Source: a virus. Taken from it: 45,250 bases of DNA. The notes below the pieces were generated by a model. It saw nothing but the letters and a program-made list of their open reading frames with translations, was not told the origin of the DNA and made no database searches. Position numbers and translations under genes: made by a program. Shown in pieces: positions 42,874 to 45,250 of the stretch (positions are counted from its first letter, which is position 1; each line of letters opens with the position of its first letter). The stretch spans positions 1-45,250 of the IMG/VR virus record IMGVR_UViG_3300031857_000378; one strand, given 5' to 3'.

Positions 42874-43350
42874 CTAGTTTAATGCTTCTCCTTGAGCTTT
42901 TGCAACAACAGAAGTACCTACAATCACATTGTTATGTGCGATTAAAGTATCTGCTAATTCACAAGTAGCATCAAATTCGGTTTTACGGTAAATTTGTTTA
43001 CCATCTAAAGTGCATGGTTGTGCGTTTTCACCACTACCAGCCATTTTAGGTTTGAAACCTGGTCCTTCAGTTAAAGATTCTGTAATTACTACATTACCTT
43101 TAATTTCCATACCTTCTTTGTAGAACTGTTTTGATTTTTCCCATGCTTCAACTGTCATAGCAATTAATGCTGATTGACCACGTTTAACACCACCATTGTT
43201 ATAGGCGTATGAAAAATCAATGTCTGATGGATTTTCTACACGTACATAACCAAAAGGTTTTCCGTTTTTATCCAATTTTGGACTTCCATCTGCATTTTTA
43301 GATTGTGCGAAGATTTGTCCTGCTAATGCTGTTAAGATTACTTTTTTCAT
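42874..43350 (-). CDS. Hypothetical protein, 158 aa, less AT-rich than its neighbours
   Basis: No firm family. It starts MKKVILTALAGQIFAQSK, which is only weakly like a signal peptide; the following FGYVRVENPSDIDFSYAYNN and KGNVVITESL are beta-strand-rich, so an OB-fold-like small barrel is possible. Three cysteine-free stretches then a PCTLDGKQIYRKTEFDATC segment. Base composition is clearly richer in G/C than neighbouring genes, and it stands alone with its own leader and terminator: signs of strong expression. Confidence 0.7.
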   Translation of the reverse strand: MKKVILTALAGQIFAQSKNADGSPKLDKNGKPFGYVRVENPSDIDFSYAYNNGGVKRGQSALIAMTVEAWEKSKQFYKEGMEIKGNVVITESLTEGPGFKPKMAGSGENAQPCTLDGKQIYRKTEFDATCELADTLIAHNNVIVGTSVVAKAQGEALN

Positions 43351-43525
43351 GATTTCTGATTTTTAATTGTTTAACTTTTGTTTATTTATTGTTTATTTAA
43401 GTTTATACATGATTACACACATGTAGGATGTGATTTAATAATAGATTTTACACTAATTAGAGATGTTTTTGCGAGCTTATCGTAAAGCTTCAGGTGTCTA
43501 ATTGTTCAATCGTATTATTTAATAT
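43351..43525 (-). promoter_or_regulatory. Structured leader of the 158-aa gene
   Basis: The stretch holds a nested fold: outer ATTAGA/TCTAAT (43456-43461 with about 43496-43501) and inner AGCTT-ATCGTA-AAGCT (43474-43489). The remaining ~100 nt down to the start are A/T-rich and unstructured. A promoter probably lies here because a separate transcription unit begins, but I see no convincing Bacteroidota -33/-7 pair. Confidence 0.45.
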
Positions 43526-43588
43526 TTAATGATTATCATACTTGATCATAAACCATATAAGGCCTACTATAATAATTATACCTAGCAT
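43526..43588 (-). CDS. Tiny membrane peptide, 20 aa
   Basis: MLGIIIIVGLIWFMIKYDNH: almost entirely a single membrane span with a short charged tail. Its ATG comes one nt after the stop of the 48-aa gene. Such peptides act in holin-like or membrane-protein roles, but the function is unknown. Confidence 0.45.
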   Translation of the reverse strand: MLGIIIIVGLIWFMIKYDNH

Positions 43589-43589
43589 A

Positions 43590-43736
43590 TTATCTACGTT
43601 TAAAGGTTCTATACATTGGTTTAGCAACCTTTGGTTCATTTATAATAGTTTGTGGTAATATATCAGATTTAGGTCTAATAGTACCTAACCATGTTTTGAA
43701 ACAAGGTATCGATGTTCTTTGAGAGTTTTTACTCAT
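43590..43736 (-). CDS. Small basic protein, 48 aa
   Basis: Begins MSKNSQRTSIPCFKTWLGTI and ends in YRTFKRR; strongly basic. The ATG at 43736 follows the stop of the 156-aa gene by one nt; the ATG at 43787 would put 17 more codons inside that gene, so I reject it. No family recognised. Confidence 0.6.
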   Translation of the reverse strand: MSKNSQRTSIPCFKTWLGTIRPKSDILPQTIINEPKVAKPMYRTFKRR

Positions 43737-43737
43737 A

Positions 43738-44208
43738 TTATTTATACTTTTTAAATGTTTGCAATTTACCATCATACCTGATACCACCTGCTAATATCCT
43801 ATTATTAGAATTACTAGTTAATGATATACCTGATATAATATACCAATTATCATATGGTGCATCTGTATCAACTATAATAGCTTTAGTATTAGTATTTTTA
43901 TAAGATACTGATATTTCATATTGATTATTATAATCTAGATATAATATAAACTTATTTGATACTAACATTGTTGTTAATATACCTGTATTGTAATTTACAA
44001 TATTAAGTGTATAACTAGTATCATTTATTTCTTTATTATCAACTAATATAGCTAAATCTAATTTGATTTTACCTTTATCTAATTGTTTTAATTGTGATTT
44101 AGTTTTGAACATATTAGTATCAAAACCTTGTTGTGCAAATGCACATGCTGAGAATAAAACTATTAATAAACCTAGTACTAATAATTTAATTTGAATTGAT
44201 TGTTTCAT
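43738..44208 (-). CDS. Secreted or lipid-anchored protein, 156 aa
   Basis: The N-terminus MKQSIQIKLLVLGLLIVLFS is a strong signal peptide ending in ACAFAQ. Cleavage may be by signal peptidase I after AFA, or at Cys22 by lipoprotein signal peptidase (FSAC). The mature part is beta-rich with repeated Asn/Tyr/Thr strands (KIKLDLAILVD, TSYTLNIVNYNTG, KFILYLDYNN). With the lipoprotein at 41.9 kb it makes two exported proteins in this end of the window. Function unknown; cell-surface change is possible. Its ~300-nt upstream gap holds only leader sequence. Confidence 0.7.
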   Translation of the reverse strand: MKQSIQIKLLVLGLLIVLFSACAFAQQGFDTNMFKTKSQLKQLDKGKIKLDLAILVDNKEINDTSYTLNIVNYNTGILTTMLVSNKFILYLDYNNQYEISVSYKNTNTKAIIVDTDAPYDNWYIISGISLTSNSNNRILAGGIRYDGKLQTFKKYK

Positions 44209-44508
44209 GATTGTTTAATTGTTTAATTGTGAGTTAATAAGTAAATTGTTAAATTTGTTCTTAATAGTTGTTTTGATAACTACCTAACAATATGGATATA
44301 TTTTGGTATAGGAGTTAGTGCTCCAATAGAGGTTCTTATGTATTTGCCATATCAGACTCTATAACTTTATTTAATTATCAAAGAATTTAATTAGTTAATC
44401 TATCCCAATACCCACAAACATTGAACTTTCAATTTAGATATACTGCTCAGTATAAATATTTAAAAGAGTGATTTACAGTGGAATATCAGGATAGATGATT
44501 TAATATTA
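44209..44508 (-). other. 300-nt noncoding stretch with hairpins
   Basis: No ORF of note. Small perfect hairpins: ATACTG-CT-CAGTAT (near 44440), ATTGA-ACTT-TCAAT (near 44423) and GGAG-TTAGTG-CTCC (near 44310). The start of a transcript for the 156-aa gene probably lies here, but no consensus promoter was found. Confidence 0.45.
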
Positions 44509-44715
44509 TTAAGCAATAGTTTTATTCATTTCTTGTCTAATCATATCCATTCTATCATCATCTGATAATACTGGTACAACTTTCTTATTTACATAAGCTG
44601 TTGGTACACCTAATTCTCTATATACTTTAGATAATCTTTGATTGATTGTTTCAGTATATATAGGTAATGGTTTAGATTGAATTCTTGGTCTTTTAGTTTT
44701 GGTTATAGTTTGCAT
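44509..44715 (-). CDS. Small basic protein, 68 aa
   Basis: Begins MQTITKTKRPRIQSKPLPIY: a basic, proline-rich head. The C-terminal half (TINQRLSKVYRELGV ... DDDRMDMIRQEMNKTIA) is helical. I use the ATG at 44715; the ATG at 44781 would add hydrophobic residues across a region that forms a hairpin (ATGTCCC/GGGACGT, ~44768-44793). A nucleic-acid-binding role is possible from the basic head only. Confidence 0.65.
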   Translation of the reverse strand: MQTITKTKRPRIQSKPLPIYTETINQRLSKVYRELGVPTAYVNKKVVPVLSDDDRMDMIRQEMNKTIA

Positions 44716-44858
44716 AATAATTGGTTTAATGATTAATAATAAATGAGTAATTAGTGGATATTTACGTCCCAACACTAGCATATAAGGGACATTTAATTCA
44801 GCATATTGTATAATTTACTCTATTTTATACAGGCTTACTTGTTTCATGATTTTAAGTT

Positions 44859-44960
44859 TTAATGATTGATAATAATGTGTAATATACCTAATATTAGATA
44901 TAATATAACTAATATACCTGCTAAGGTAATAGTTGTTTTTTCAGATGGTTTCCATTTCAT
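44859..44960 (-). CDS. Small membrane protein, 33 aa
   Basis: Charged start MKWKPSEKTT followed by one span (ITLAGILVILYLILGILHIIINH). The ATG at 44960 lies 3 nt after the stop of the 41-aa gene. A short single-pass peptide; function unknown. Confidence 0.55.
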   Translation of the reverse strand: MKWKPSEKTTITLAGILVILYLILGILHIIINH

Positions 44961-44963
44961 AGG

Positions 44964-45089
44964 TTATATGAGATAAGTATTAATAGGTATTTTATGCTTA
45001 ATATTGTTATTTAAATGATATTTAACTTGTTTATAAGTTAAGCAATTATCTCTTTTGAGAATATCGCATATCCATAAGAATTTTTCCAT
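44964..45089 (-). CDS. Small protein, 41 aa, like an isolated N-terminal HTH of a WYL regulator
   Basis: MEKFLWICDILKRDNCLTYK with the following QVKYHLNN resembles the opening helix-turn-helix of Bacteroidota WYL-domain regulators (lines such as F-W-I-x-x-I-x-R ... I-T-F-x-x-I). The rest of a regulator is missing, so it is either a stand-alone small protein or a remnant. The stop is 3 nt before the next ATG. Confidence 0.5.
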   Translation of the reverse strand: MEKFLWICDILKRDNCLTYKQVKYHLNNNIKHKIPINTYLI

Positions 45090-45250
45090 TTGTGTTAATT
45101 TAAGGCTATATAATAATGTAGATTATATGTTTTGATGATATGTTGATTATTGGATTATTGTGGAAGTGAAGACAGTGTCACATCAACCCATCCAAAACCC
45201 TTGATAATCAACGGATTAGCTTAATTATATCCTCCATCATCAGGATAATC

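Noticed and set aside
44815-44847. 10-aa ORF MKQVSLYKIE on the minus strand
   Set aside because: Too short and with no support beyond following a stop codon closely.
42500-45000. Bacteroidota promoters (TTTG ... TAnnTTTG) before the right-end genes
   Set aside because: I looked for the -7 element on the minus strand in the leaders and found only imperfect matches, so no promoter is called.
45221-45250. Ten sense codons (DYPDDGGYN then TAA) entering from the right edge on the minus strand
   Set aside because: It could be the end of a gene that starts outside the window, but ten codons are too few to support a call. I see nothing else convincing in 45090-45250.
1-45250. Stop-codon reassignment (TAG or TGA read as sense), as in some crAss-like phages
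   Set aside because: Gene ends and neighbour spacing are consistent with standard stops throughout, and no gene is broken by in-frame TAG or TGA.
1-45250. CRISPR arrays, insertion sequences, integrase or attachment sites
   Set aside because: No regular spaced repeats, transposase or full integrase were seen; the small arm-binding-like protein lacks a recombinase domain.

Overview
This window is part of the genome of a large tailed phage of Bacteroidota, most likely a crAss-like phage (Crassvirales). The reasons are: (1) a giant ORF carrying the DFDID metal-binding motif of crAss-type virion RNA polymerases, followed by another very large virion-type protein; (2) two gene blocks read in opposite directions and meeting at a bidirectional terminator near 11.24 kb; (3) a replication set of family B polymerase, DnaB-like helicase, TOPRIM primase, Sak4-like ATPase and SSB; (4) very AT-rich DNA, A/T-rich start regions that mostly lack Shine-Dalgarno motifs, and lipoprotein signals of the Bacteroidota kind. 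The standard genetic code fits every gene.

Layout. 1-11105 (+): the 3' part of the virion RNA polymerase ORF (open at the left edge, with a NADAR domain near its C-terminus), a 142-aa protein and a 1149-aa virion-type protein. 11106-11258: convergent terminator region. 11259-24.6 kb (-): nucleotide and NAD metabolism (NAMPT, PRPP-synthetase-like enzyme, dUTPase, DUF5664 hydrolase, B12-dependent ribonucleotide reductase), two phosphoesterases, 5'-3' exonuclease, PD-(D/E)XK nuclease, a membrane-anchored glucosaminidase-like lysin, a HAD-like protein and the primase. 24.6-27.85 kb (-): SSB, Sak4-like ATPase, helicase, probable helicase loader. 27.84-36.2 kb (-): an amide/peptide-bond island with two GATase-II proteins, an Amidoligase_2 enzyme, a phiEco32-type COOH-NH2 ligase, a PuuD-like gamma-glutamyl hydrolase, a gamma-glutamylcyclotransferase and an ATP-grasp ligase. 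36.2-41 kb (-): a KOW-like protein, DNA polymerase B and small proteins. 41.05-45.25 kb (-): an RNA and small-gene region with a tmRNA, a tRNA that has a hairpin inserted in its anticodon loop, two secreted or lipid-anchored proteins, tiny membrane peptides, and several long structured leaders.

How it fits together. Most minus-strand genes overlap or nearly touch, so they are probably read as long polycistrons from right to left. The replication and nucleotide genes would supply precursors and copy the genome. NAMPT and the PRPP-synthetase-like enzyme could rebuild NAD+, and the NADAR domain points to ADP-ribose chemistry; both fit counter-defence. The amidoligase island could make, trim and regenerate gamma-glutamyl or peptide amides on an unknown substrate. 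The tmRNA and tRNA suggest that the phage brings its own ribosome-rescue and translation parts.
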